This document shows positions 42,776 through 53,983 of a DNA stretch of 64,000 nt, in pieces (the first letter of the stretch is position 1; every line of letters begins with the position of its first letter). The position numbers and the translations under genes were made by a program. The notes beneath the pieces are model-generated. The model made no database searches. It was given only the letters and a program-made list of their open reading frames with translations, and was not told the DNA's origin. The DNA lies in NCBI GenBank assembly GCA_029204225.1, contig CM055111.1:18027019-18091018 (forward strand), given 5' to 3'. This DNA is from Diphasiastrum complanatum. Taxonomy: Eukaryota > Streptophyta > Lycopodiopsida > Lycopodiales > Lycopodiaceae.

Positions 42776-45700
42776 TTATTTATCATCGCAAGATTCAAAT
42801 TCATCAGCCAATACATCTTGCAACTCATCTCCGCTAAGATGATTTTCATCATCACTATCAAAATCAAAACCTCTCTCAATATTGTCCTCATGCAAAGAAT
42901 CATTGTTGTCCTCTTCATCATTTGAGTTGTCGGAATCATGAGAATCAATTCTTGGGTTTTCAATATTTATAAAACTCGAAGGTATATGTACATCTTCATC
43001 ATATATACTTGTGTTGTCCAAATTTAGATCTTCCATTTCATTCTCAACATATGCATTTTCGAATACATGTCTCGAGCATGGTTTAATTTGAACAACATAC
43101 CACCAATCTTTGTTTAGTCGATCTGGTTGAAAAAATACCTACACATTCAGCAATGTTAGGATTAGATATTTGTTATGCTCACATTTTAATTCACAATAAA
43201 TAGATGTAATAAAAAAGTAGTGTAGATGATTAATATAATATTGATCACAATTGACAAAAAGAAAAAAATGTGAAATTCATGCACACCTGTTCACAATGAC
43301 GAGGCAACACCAACGTGTCTGAAAAGTCCATGCTTAATGTCTTGGTTGAATCGATAGCAAAAAATCCACTACGATCATTTTTTACAGTTGCATTTGATCC
43401 TCTATAGTTGATTTTGAACCATTTCACGTCAAACAACAAATATTTACCCATTTCACCAAAACACACCTCATATATGGCTTGTATGGTTCCTACACACTCA
43501 AGCTCTCTAGAAATTGGACATTGATCTCGAGCACTACTTCAACTTTCTTGATGGAAGGATGTCATCACACCACAATCATAAGTTCGTCGTTTCATATCAA
43601 TTGATTCAATGCGATGATGACGACCATATGCCCACATTGCACTATACTTTCGATATTGTCACATGTTGATTATAATTAAAACAATAATCAATCATCGTAC
43701 AAATTAAAATTGTTCACTTAAAATAAATAGAGTTATAGACAAACCTTCCAATCACATCCTCTTGCAAATCCCCATTCTGTGTCAGATATGAATTGTCCCT
43801 TTGATCTTGCTTGTTGGAGTGTGTCAACCATCCAGTCTATAGTACATTGGTTGGGCAATGGCTCAAGATCATGTAAAGGTGTAGCTTGACCTCTACGCCT
43901 ATTGCATCAGTGTCAATTTCTAGTCAATACCCTCTTTTTTTTTTTTTCTTCATATAATTCCAACCATTTATCCTTTACTCCTAAATTATATAGCATGAAG
44001 GTTGAAATTTTTTTACCTTTCACCTCATTGCTTTCCTCATCATGCAGATGGATCTATTTGAAACAAAACTTCGGTAACATAAAATAGAGATTCTTGCACT
44101 AACCATCCCTCTGACCTTGCCTTCTGACGCACAAAATCTTTCAACACTTTCATGAATCTCTCCAAGAAAAACATCCACCTACATAAAATTTTAACACATC
44201 AATGAGAACATTCTGTTATTTATATTTTGAAAAAATCACACTACATTTATTGAAACTACTAAAATCAAATTCAAGTGTATTATACCTTGAGTGCACAAGA
44301 CCGGCAATACCAACTTCTTGGACCAAGTGCACAAGCAGATGCACCTGTATGTCTAGGATAGAAGTTGGAAAAGCCCTCTCAAGCATATATACAGCCTCCA
44401 CCATATCTTCTTGTTTTGTTTGCACGTCTATCTCACGAATCTCCTTACCACACATCCATCTACATCATGTTTGTAGTATAACTAGATTTTAGTACGTTCA
44501 TATTATTTTATCGAACTTGTATTAGAAAAAAACAAAATTTTATAAGATATCGATGTAAATAAAAAAAATCAAGTACTTGACAACGGATGCTAATTTGTAA
44601 ATGGCATCACGAAGTTGATCAGTTAGACAGCCACGAATGCACACTAGAAATATGTACTCGACCATCTTCAACCAATTGTGAGATTTTAGACCATGGAGTT
44701 TTCCTTCAGTTGTGAATGATGTTCGTAGTGAACGAGCAAAACCCGTTGGTGTTCTCATCTCTCAAATGACTGACCGTACGTACTTATACTCTTCTTTCGT
44801 AAGAATCCAAGGGGCTCTTGGAATACTATAGGTATCTCCATCAGTACATAATTTTGGCCGATACTCTTTTTTTGTTTTTGATTCTTGTAGATCATGCTTG
44901 GCAGAAATACTGTCTTTGTCGCCCACCAAGTGTTTCCATATTGATTCACCCACATTTCTGAATATGTGCATAGGATCAAGCAAGTAATTGATCAAAAGGT
45001 TATTCCAATATGGTAAACAATGAAAGATGGATAGTCTTTTCATACCATTGATTGTCTTAGTCTCGGATTCAATCCAAAGTTTGTGCCAATCCGCCACGAA
45101 CATTCTCTTTGGAGGCATTCTTGTTTCTGATCTTCCTCCAAAGCCTCTTCTATGAGCATTTCTAAATGGATGATTTTCATCATGCAAGTACTTGCAATGA
45201 TTTTCATACACAACTTTGTTTAAATGACGTGAGTGGCGAGCATCAATATTTGGTCCACAAATGAGACACGCTTGATATCCAAAAGTTGTAAAACCTAAAA
45301 GAATCAAATCCAATTTGTGTTATAAATAGAATTCTTTTAAAGCATAAATATTGCATGCATAAAAAATAAATATACAAACATTACAAATGATTTCATTTTA
45401 TAGTCACCTGAACAATCGCCCAATCATGGATAGTCATGCATAGTCCACATTAACACGCAACAAAAATGTTTTGTCTTGAAGTGGACGTGAGATGTCATAT
45501 GCTTGGACTCCCTTCCATAGTAGTTCTAGTTCCTCAATCAATGGTGCAAAGTAGATATCCATATTTTTTACTATGTTTTTCAGGAATTAGAAGTGCTAGT
45601 ATGAGATGTCCTTTTTTTATGCTTAGCCAAGGTGGAATGTTATAGTTGACCAACACCACTGGCCAAGTAGACCACGTGCTTGACATTTTTCCAAAGGGGT

Positions 45701-46972
45701 TAACCCCATCTGTTGCAAGTCCAAATATTATATTTCTTGTTTCACTTGCGAAACATGGATATTCTTTGTCAATGTGTTTCCATGCAGGAGAGTCTGAGGG
45801 TACTCTCATGATCTCATCCGAAGAACGATGACTAGCATGCCAATTCACAAGTTCTGCAAGAGACTTGCAACGAAACATAGAAAGAAGAGGAGATTCTACA
45901 CAAGGTATGTGAGGTGATGTGGGATGGATAGAATCGATGTGAGGTGTCGTGGGATGGATAGAATCGATGTGAGGTGTCATGAGATAGATAGAATCGATGT
46001 GTGGTGACATCGTGGAATGAATAGAATCCATAGTAGAATTTGCATGAGGTGTTTTGGGATGGATAGAATCCATGTGAGTTGTCGTGGAATGAATAGAATC
46101 TATGTGTGGTGATATCGTGGGATGAATAGATTCCATGGAAAGATCTATGTGAGGTGTGGTGGAGTGAGTGACGTGCAAAATGGAAGGATTCATAACTTTC
46201 ACATCATGAGGTGTGTAGTGACTAGTGACATCATTCTGATCATCAAAAAGATCTTCGTCTAATGCCAAAGATGATCCAAAATCGATATTTCTTATCTTGT
46301 TGATAAGATTGTCAATCGACGTGTTATAAGACATTGACATCAATGTATTATTCTACAAGAGTGAAACATTACACAAGCATTTGTTTTATTTTTTTCAAAA
46401 AAAATTATAAATATGTGTATGATAAGAACATGACTAATGTACCTCCAAATCCACATCGGGCTCCTCAATGTGCTTTCCAAACTTCCATAGATGTTGAGCC
46501 ACTATTCGTCTTTCTCAAATTTTCAATCGTTTGCATTGTTTGCACTTGCAATATATCTTTTCATTATACCTATTTTAAAATTATTTTCATTCTACAATTA
46601 CAAAAATGATTAGCTTAATGTTACAAGCTAATTTATATGTGTATAAATACAGTCCTAAGTTTTAAATAAATAATTATATAGTACTTGCGATTTAGGTCGA
46701 GGCTAGGCACCAGAACTTGATGGAGATGATGTTCCACTAAGTCTTTGCTCAAGCATTTGTGCTCTTTTTTATGATTTCATTTTGTAATAATATTGCATCT
46801 TCTTTAACTTTTTACTATCTTGTGGAGGCGTCATGCTTTAAACAATCGTAGAAAAAAAACAAAAAAGTTATATTCAACACACAATGTTGCAAATCCAAAT
46901 GTTAAGTACATAATATCTACTGTACATTTAATAAATATACCTGTTTCGAGACATTTCCTCGGTAGAAGACAT
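42776..46972 (-). pseudogene. TNP2-like CACTA transposase, left copy
   Basis: DDE transposase of CACTA elements, spliced from several exons. Order on the minus strand: ATG at 46972 (MSSTEEMSRN), a basic exon, a Transpos_assoc-type Cys exon (IYCKCKQCK, QHLWKFGKHIEEPD), a long exon 46343-45534 with a PHIDSIHPTT repeat tract and GLATDGVNPFGKMSSTWSTWPVVLVNYNIPPWL (tnp2 core), ACLICGPNIDARHSRHLN, LPYWNNLLINYLLDPMHIFRN, then DUF4218-type CIRGCLTDQLRDAIYKLASVVK / ILDIQVHLLVHLVQEVG / FFLERFMKVLKDF. A DUF4216-type tail (GEMGKYLLFDVKWFKINY, RLNKDWWYVVQIKP) and an acidic end DDEN...ESCDDK close it. A two-base loss near 45570 shifts the frame, and a TGA near 44761 is shared with the right copy, so it is not functional. 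Confidence 0.82.
45900..46190 (-). repeat. 30-bp minisatellite coding PHIDSIHPTT repeats in TNP2
   Basis: Eight or more imperfect units of CCTCACATCGATTCTATCC-like DNA, each ten codons, inside the transposase N-terminal exon. Present with the same unit order at 61975-62230 in the other arm. Confidence 0.75.
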
Positions 46973-47599
46973 TTTCACTAATGAACGATTAAATTTTATC
47001 TGCAATTTTTTTGACAAGAATGTTAATGATATTGACAAAATACACTTGTTAACATATACAGTTAAAATTGATATGTACACACAAATTTAACAAGATCCAC
47101 GAATATCTTTATCACTAAAACATTTAGATACCTTACCAATGTCAAGTTGCTTGAACGAATATGACATTGTCTAATTCATGAAGAAAAGAAACAGATTCAA
47201 GCAAACTATGAAATAGAATTGTGATTTCTTTTAACTATTTAAAAAACTAAGCAGTAATTAATACATATTTGTCATTTTTATAAAATCATCAAAATCTTCA
47301 AAATCTCGAGTTTGGAAAAATCAAGTAGCTTGAATTTGATACTTACATGTGAAACAACTCTATTTTGGTCCCTATCGCTTGACATAGCCCATTGAATAAT
47401 CATCAAAGTTCAAATTTGATGCCTAACGTGTGGTTTTGATGTTGATCACTCGACATGGCTAATGAAGGAATTAGACTCAACTAATTTCAAATCTGCTGTA
47501 AATGAGATCTAATGACTTAGAAGATCTAGTAGAAGAGTTAGCAAATGGTTGCTTTTGAGCCTTTGAGAGTAGCCTCCTTTGCTTAAATCTGTTTACAAT
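46973..47599. other. AT-rich upstream region of left TNP2
   Basis: Non-coding. Mirrored at about 60.55-61.16 kb. Probably promoter and 5' untranslated sequence of TNP2, but no clear TATA position can be assigned. The tandem motif array begins at about 47340. Confidence 0.35.
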
Positions 47600-48055
47600 G
47601 CAAGTATCATAATAGAGCAAACACCTTCCTTAAAATGAACATCTAAACCACTATCCATTAGTTGCCCAACACCAAGCAAGCTCCTAGTAAGATTAGAAAC
47701 ATAGAGTACATTTTCTATATCCAATCTTTTAGAGGATCCAAGACTTAAAGAGATCCAAGACTAGCCTCACTCTCAATCCACCATGTGTCATTGGAGTAGC
47801 TCTTGCTTGTTGGTGTAGATGCCATCAAGGATGAATCAACTTCATCCTCATAATCCTCAATGGTAAGGTTGTCTTGCTTACTCTCATCTTGTGCATTCTT
47901 CTGTTTGTCACTGGGATGCAAAGTGCCTTCCACAAAAGAAGCACTTTTGTTTGGCTTTGTCTTTCTTCTTTCCTTTAGAGCTTAATTCTTGATCATCATC
48001 ACTTTTGCCATGCTTCGGATTTTCTTCTTGGACTTCCATTATGCAATACATTTAG
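47600..48055 (-). pseudogene. Copia gag-protease fragment inside left CACTA arm
   Basis: On the minus strand: Lys-rich stretch, zinc-knuckle start KCFFCGRHFAS, frameshift, EDYEDEVDSSLMASTPTSKSYSNDTWWIESEAS (equivalent to protease WxIDSGAS with Gly replaced), then IENVLYVSNLTRSLLGVGQL. The second Asp-Ser-Gly residue pattern is lost. The same fragment is at 60084-60530 in the right arm, so it entered before the inverted duplication. Confidence 0.7.
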
Positions 48056-48960
48056 ATTGATTGTTTTTTATCACTTATCAATGGAATTGACCCCTATCAT
48101 GCGATATAGCTCAAATTTATTGTCTATCACTTGAGATAAGACATTGAGTGATCAAGTTAGAGTAATTTCGAGTTTACGACATTCATGTAACTTTGAATGT
48201 TGTGCTTACATGTGAGACAACTCAATTTTGGTCCTGATTACTCATCATTGTTCTTTGAGTGATCATAATTGACCAACATCACATCAAATAGCTCAATCTT
48301 GGTGTCTATCAATGTAAATAGCCCCATTTTGGTGTCTCTATCACTCAAGAAAGTCAAAATTTTCTACCTAACATATGATTTTGTTGCTTATCACTTGACA
48401 TGGCTCTATCAAGTGACTAGACTCAACAAGTAATATATTAAGACAACTCAAGTTCAACCCCTTGTCAAACCCCTATTACACGTGATGACTTAAATTTTAT
48501 GTCTATGCGTGGTTTTGTTGCTTATCACTCGACACAGCTCATCAAGTGATCAGACTCAACCAATCCCAAGTCTAATTTACTAAGATAGCGCATATCACAT
48601 GAGATAACTAAAATTTGATGTGTATATTTGGGAATAGCTCACATTTGGTTCATACCACTAAAGGTTTCTCATAAAGTGACGAAATTTGAGAAATTGTGTG
48701 CTCATGAAGTAGATTAAAGTCAATTCCCATCACTTTAGATAGTTCAAATCTAATGTCCAATACAAGATCTTGGTCCTTATCACTTGACATAGAAGATCGA
48801 GTGACTGAACTTGGTCAATCTATGATTTGGAACAATCAATTTTGGCCCCTAATAGATTGAATCTAGTCCTTGGGCAGGATGATTAGTTTGTTGCTTGGAA
48901 GGACAAGAGAGCAATAGTTTTATTTTAAGAAGCGATTACGGCAGCAGAGATCTAATATAG

Positions 48961-49500
48961 GAGCATGAGCACTTCAACAGATGGACATTGCAAATGCTCA
49001 ATTTTTTCTTGTCCCCTATCACCATCTCAAGGAAAATCCATTTTACGCTCTCAATGATCTTCTGAAATCAAATTCATCTGTGATACAATCAATTAGTCAT
49101 GGCGATCCTGTTAGCATTGCTGGTAGCACCTCTGCACAAGACCACAACCAAGTATTTCACAAACAAAGATGTTTGATCCATTCCTCAACGCTAGCAATCA
49201 TCTAACAACGTCCGCTGAGTTATTTCCTTTCCATCCACTCAACACAAAATCCGAAAATACCCCACCACATTCCCTTGCACTCTTGTCAATTGCTCTCATC
49301 TCCATCCATCAACAATCCCTTAACGAAAAAAACCCACCTCTAATCCCTCCTCGGATTCCACCCACAAAGATTTCAGATCTCTTCTAGCCTTAATCTTCCT
49401 TCAACTGGCTTTAACCGCACAGCACACAGCCATGTTCCTCAAAATCTATTAGCTCATTGGTACAATACCTCATGGAAGTAGTAGTATATATAGCGTTCCT
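48961..49500. other. Unassigned segment with mirrored short frames
   Basis: Contains a plus-strand frame 48981-49205 (MDIANAQFFLVPYHHLKENP...) and an overlapping one 49169-49387 rich in Pro/His/Ser. Both recur at 58734-59146. Near-identity between arms reflects recent duplication rather than selection. It could be a captured exon; no family is recognised. Confidence 0.25.
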
Positions 49501-50419
49501 CAGTGTATTACAAAAAAGAAAAAGGAAGATTGCACCCAGCTTAACACATGTTTTTTTATTTTTAAAAAAGATTCTGACCCAGTACGTTCTGACCTAAAAG
49601 GGTCGGAAAGGGTTTCTAAGGGACACATATATAAATATGTCTATCAATGTAAATAGCCCCATTTTGGTGTCTCTATCACTCGAGAAAGTCAAAAGTTGCT
49701 ACCTAACATATGATTTTGTTGCTTATTACTTGACATGGCTCTATCAAGTGACTAGACTCGACAAGTAATATATCAAGACAACTCAAGTTCAACCCCTTTT
49801 CAAACCCCTATTACACGTGATGACTTAAATTTTATGTCTATGCGTGGTTTTGTTGCTTATCACTCGACATGGCTCATCAAGTGATCAGACTCAACCAATC
49901 CCAGGTCTAGTATACTGAGATAGCTCATATCACATGAGATAAGGGTCAGAAAGGGTTTCTAAGGGACACATATATAACAAATTGATTAATACTTTATAAA
50001 CTAAATAATGTCCACAACTTATATGCGCCATCAAACCACATATTTACATTTGTCATTTTTTTTAAATCACAAAATTCTCTTAAACACATGGTCATTTTGT
50101 ACCAACCATATCAAATCATCTACTTGTCTTATATCAAATCAAAATACAATTAATACTCATTTGTCTTTTGCAAAAAGTCATCAAAATCTTGAAAAAAAAC
50201 ATGGTCCTCTTATACCCAAAATATGTCATATCAATCACATGCTTTTGTCCTTAAAAATTCATGCTTAAAAATATGTCATTTCACCCACATGCTTTTGTCC
50301 TCAAAATTAGAGTCAAATCATTTTTTTAGTTCCATAATTTGTCATTTTGACAAACCACTCGACATATGACACATTCCAAGCCGTAATCACAGATTTCCAT
50401 GCAAAAGAAAATTGCGTTG

Positions 50420-50465
50420 CACTGCCACGAGTGGCAAAAAAATGCGTGGCAGAGCCACGCGACAC
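50420..50465. repeat. GCCACGCG-type inverted motif cluster upstream of left TNPA
   Basis: GCACTGCCACGAGTGGCA and GCGTGGCAGAGCCACGCG. The same palindromic motif GGCACTGCCACGCGTGGCA occurs near the outer end of the arm (41964-41986) with GCTGCCACGCG at 41918. Spacing and sequence resemble CACTA subterminal repeats. Confidence 0.5.
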
Positions 50466-50679
50466 TTGAAATCTGGAAAATGAATATAAAGGCCCTCATT
50501 CAATATTTCTCCATGCTTTCTTGTGGATTTGAGGCTCTCAAGCTCTCACACTCAAACTCTCACTCTCAAGCTCTCACTCTCAGGCTTTCAATCTCTCATT
50601 TCTCTCTCTCTTTCAATCTCTCACTCTCAATTGTTTATTTCTTTTCACTCCTCTCCACTTTTTTTTCAATCTCTCCACT

Positions 50680-50779
<100 letters not shown>

Positions 50780-50983
50780 CTTTCACTCTCCAATTTCCAA
50801 TATCTCTTTCTCTTTCACACACTCTTTCACACCTCCTTTTCATTTTTCACACATTTAAAAGTTTGCTTTTCTTTTTCACTCTCTCACACATCTCTCTCTC
50901 TTTCACACACACACACATTCATTTTTCACATTTGATATCTTTCCAAGTTCTTTTCACAATTTCATATCTTTCTCTCAATAGTC

Positions 50984-52124
50984 ATGTCTACTAGTGGTAG
51001 CAGAGCATCAAGGAGGAGGCCAAGATCCTCTTCCGGTGGAAGAGGACAAGCCTCGGGATTAGATTCCGATTGAGTGCAAGATTTTTATACTATGCTATCT
51101 CCTGAGAAAAGGCAAAGGATAAAAGCCCTTTGTCTTTCCGAAGGAGAATCCGATCAACAAGATCGTGGATTTGTTTCGACAGACATGCCATCGAAAGAAT
51201 CCACGAATATTTTATATGACCTTGATGAGGATGATTCCATCATCATGGACATTAGGGGTAAGGTCATCATCGATAGATTGCACGACCTTACTCTTAAATA
51301 CTTTGGTCACGATTTGTTTAGCCCTTGGGAGCAACAAGACCAAGGGGACTAAGACAAGATACTTGATATATAGTACCGTGAGTTTCCACAATCAAATTGA
51401 TTTAATGACAAATGGGCAAAGATGAGTATGTGTACGCATATTCGTCATAAGCGCCAATCATTAAGACAATTTTGTAGTAAAAGCAAGAAGAGGCCGGGAT
51501 GGGCATCTAAAAAAAATTGGAAAAAAGTTGTTTATGAATCCAAGCATCCTAATCCTGAGCGCTTTAAGCAACAAAGAGAGGCAACAAAATCAAGGCTTAA
51601 TCTTTTAGGCCAATCTCACCTTGGATCGGGAGGCAGGGCCAATATGCATGCCCAATTTGTAAGCAATTCTCTTTTAGCTAATTGGATTTCATATGTTTAT
51701 TGTTTATCAATATTTTTTTTTGTTTTTTTCTAATCATCGATTGGTGTTGATGTAGGTTGAAGATTATGGGCGTAAGTATACAAATGCCGAGTACAATATT
51801 GGATATCGCCATGGCTATAGTGCCTTGGTTGATCATCTTGCGGCACAAGGCGTACATCCAAGGGTAAGTTTTTGTTACATAATTTGTATTTCTCTTATTT
51901 TTTATACACAATTTTTATTTCATTTCAATTTTATGACGTGTTTGGCTAATAATTATTAATTTGTTTTGTGAATATGTATATAGAGGGCATCCGCTTCCCT
52001 TGTGGAAGAAAGTACGGGAGGAAACCAAGGAGAAGAAGGGAATGAAGATGAAGGGGACGAAGGCGAAGACGAAGGACAAGACTCGGCTTCGGACAACAAT
52101 GAGGGAGAAGATAGCGAAGACTAA
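50984..52124 (+). pseudogene. TNPA-like CACTA protein (Transposase_24 type), left copy
   Basis: Three exons with GT-AG borders: 50984-51658, 51756-51863, 51984-52124, together 307 codons plus stop. N-terminal Ser/Arg-rich MSTSGSRASRRRPRSS, then QDFYTMLSPEKRQRIKALC, DDSIIMDIRGKVIID, KKRPGWASKKNWKKVVYESKH (the conserved WxSxxxWxxVxxxxxHP-type core of plant Ptta/En-Spm transposase), RLNLLGQSHLGSGG, exon 2 YTNAEYNIGYRHGYSAL, and an acidic Glu/Asp-Gly tail GEEGNEDEGDEGEDEG. In En/Spm, TNPA binds subterminal repeats. In-frame stops: TGA after LDSD (shared with the right copy) and three more near 51351-51402, where the right copy has sense codons. Confidence 0.75.
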
Positions 52125-52618
52125 GAAGCCTACTATTACTTCTTAGATTTGATGTATTTTTAGTATTTGCAAAAGCTAAAAAGAAGAATATTAGTATCAA
52201 TGCTCTTTTCATGAATTAGATGCGAATATGTACATTTTTTTGAATTATGAATATAAACTTTTGTATTTGATCATCTCTATCTCATTATGTATAGAATGAT
52301 TGTTTATTGTTTATGTTTTTCTATTTCATCTTGTATAAATTTGTTGTAAATATATACAAACAATAAAAAACAAACAAAACATCAAATTAAGATGATAAAA
52401 ACATACCTCATCTATTGTTTGGATGATCTTTAATTCCTTCTAAGATGCATCTCTTTTTTTCTCTATAAAAGCAAACAACGAAATCTAAATCATTTTTAGA
52501 TTACAAATCAATCAACAAAATGATAATTGCTAGAATATGAATCAAAGAATCATTGTTAAATTAAAAATCATTAATCATTGTTACATCAATCTCACCATGT
52601 TCAAGATACTATGAAAAT
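52125..52618. other. Left-arm end downstream of TNPA
   Basis: AT-rich, non-coding, mirrored base for base at 55554-56047. The inverted match stops after ATGAAAAT (52611-52618). Confidence 0.85.
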
Positions 52619-52704
52619 GCACTTTATGACTCAAATGTAATCTATCAAAATTTAGAATGCATAATATATCTCATGAATAAACAATGAAAAACTAACAAAC
52701 AAAA

Positions 52705-52739
<35 letters not shown>

Positions 52740-53983
52740 GCTTTTCTTCAAAATTTAGAATGCCTAACTATCGTGGTATACCAATTGTATTTGGTATAGT
52801 TTTGTAGTATTTAATGTCGAATCCCCAAGAGGATAGCTTCTTTATGGTATAATGTTGATATTGTTCTGACTTATTCGTATGATATAAAATGGAGAATTAG
52901 TCTGGTTGTCAAACAGACATTTGGGTTAAGTAACCAGTATTACTTAATGGATAAATGAATGTTTTAAAATCGGATTATCAGTCTTCTCTTTCGAATCGAA
53001 GAATTGGCGTTCTACAGGAGAATTGTTATCAGAGTAGTACGAATGTACTCCACTCTATCTGATTAAGGTGTCGGCAAGAATTCGGATTGATTTCGATGTA
53101 TTCGTTCATCAATGATCATAAGTTAATCTTATTCTTGGATTAACAAAAGTTAAACAGTAGTCCTCAACAACTAGTGTTCTCCTCAGAGTTAAATCTCTTG
53201 TATAATCTTCGAATATGTTAGAAACATATGTTCGGAGATATTCAGAATACAGATATCTTATCTCAATTCTTCAGACAGGGACTATCAATTCAGTTGTATA
53301 CATACTTTTCTATCGATGACTGAGATAGACTTCTGATGATAAACGTTATTCGGGTATCGAACAAGTATTCGAGTGTCGAACAAATATTCGAATGAATGAA
53401 TAAGTTAGTTTTAAGACAGTTCGTTAGAACACTTTTACGGATACACAACATAGACTGTAATGTACTTATGCAACTGTCTGACCAGAGATAGATTTATATA
53501 AGAAAGATTGTTAGAGTACTTCAGAAGATCTCTCACAAGTACATAAACTTTTATCTCTCAGCGAATACATAAACTATATCTCCTGGTGAGTAAGACTGAA
53601 TCGTGTCTTCTCTTTATCATCTTCAGAGCGAACAATCACGTCTTTATAAATTAGAGGCGTGTCGCTTTACTGAATAAGGTTAACCAATATATATCTGACA
53701 CGTATGTAGATTATACCGCAAAGATGTATCTAACCCTGAGTTTAGATTACTATAGTTAGAATTGTCGATTCGAATCGAGTCATTTCATGTAAGTGTCTTT
53801 ATTTAAGGGTTGTTGTAGATGTCGCTTCATTGCTGAGGACTTGTCCTTTATATGTGATATTTAGTATGTCGCGAAAAATATAGGCAGGTCCCTTCATTAT
53901 ATATGTATCCAGCTCTTGTCTTCTTATGTGAATATATATTGCTTCATTCGGATGTATATTCGTTGTTTAATAAATACACATCT
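52619..53983 (-). repeat. Palindrome spacer, left part: LTR-like sequence
   Basis: Unique in the window apart from a (CT)n run at about 52711-52733. Read on the minus strand it follows the gene tail GAGGAGGGGGATATGTG and starts TGTGAAGATGTGTATT, where an LTR would begin. TATA-like boxes ACATATAAAGG (about 53850) and CTTATATAAATC (about 53498) fit a U3 region. No second LTR is seen, so this is a suggestion only. Confidence 0.35.

Larger units (their letters stand above)
47340..49960. repeat. Degenerate tandem motif array in left arm
   Basis: About twenty imperfect units built around TATCACTTGACATGGCTC(A/T) and its partner AGTGATCAGACTCAAC, often preceded by TTTTGGT(C/G)(C/T)C. Best runs are 47350-47500, 48060-48880 and 49637-49945. 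It is interrupted by a copia fragment and by 48960-49500. A GGGTCGGAAAGGGTTTCTAAGGGACACATATATA segment (first half at 49605, again at 49946) borders the last run. Arrays like this between CACTA genes may be transposase-binding DNA; this is inference. Confidence 0.55.

Noticed and set aside
44202-44492. Plus-strand 96-codon frame mirrored in the right arm
   Set aside because: It is antisense to the conserved TNP2 exon ILDIQVHLLVHLVQEVG and is a shadow of it.
47340-49960. CRISPR-like or satellite array
   Set aside because: Units are too degenerate and irregular in spacing, the DNA is eukaryotic and no spacer-repeat order exists.
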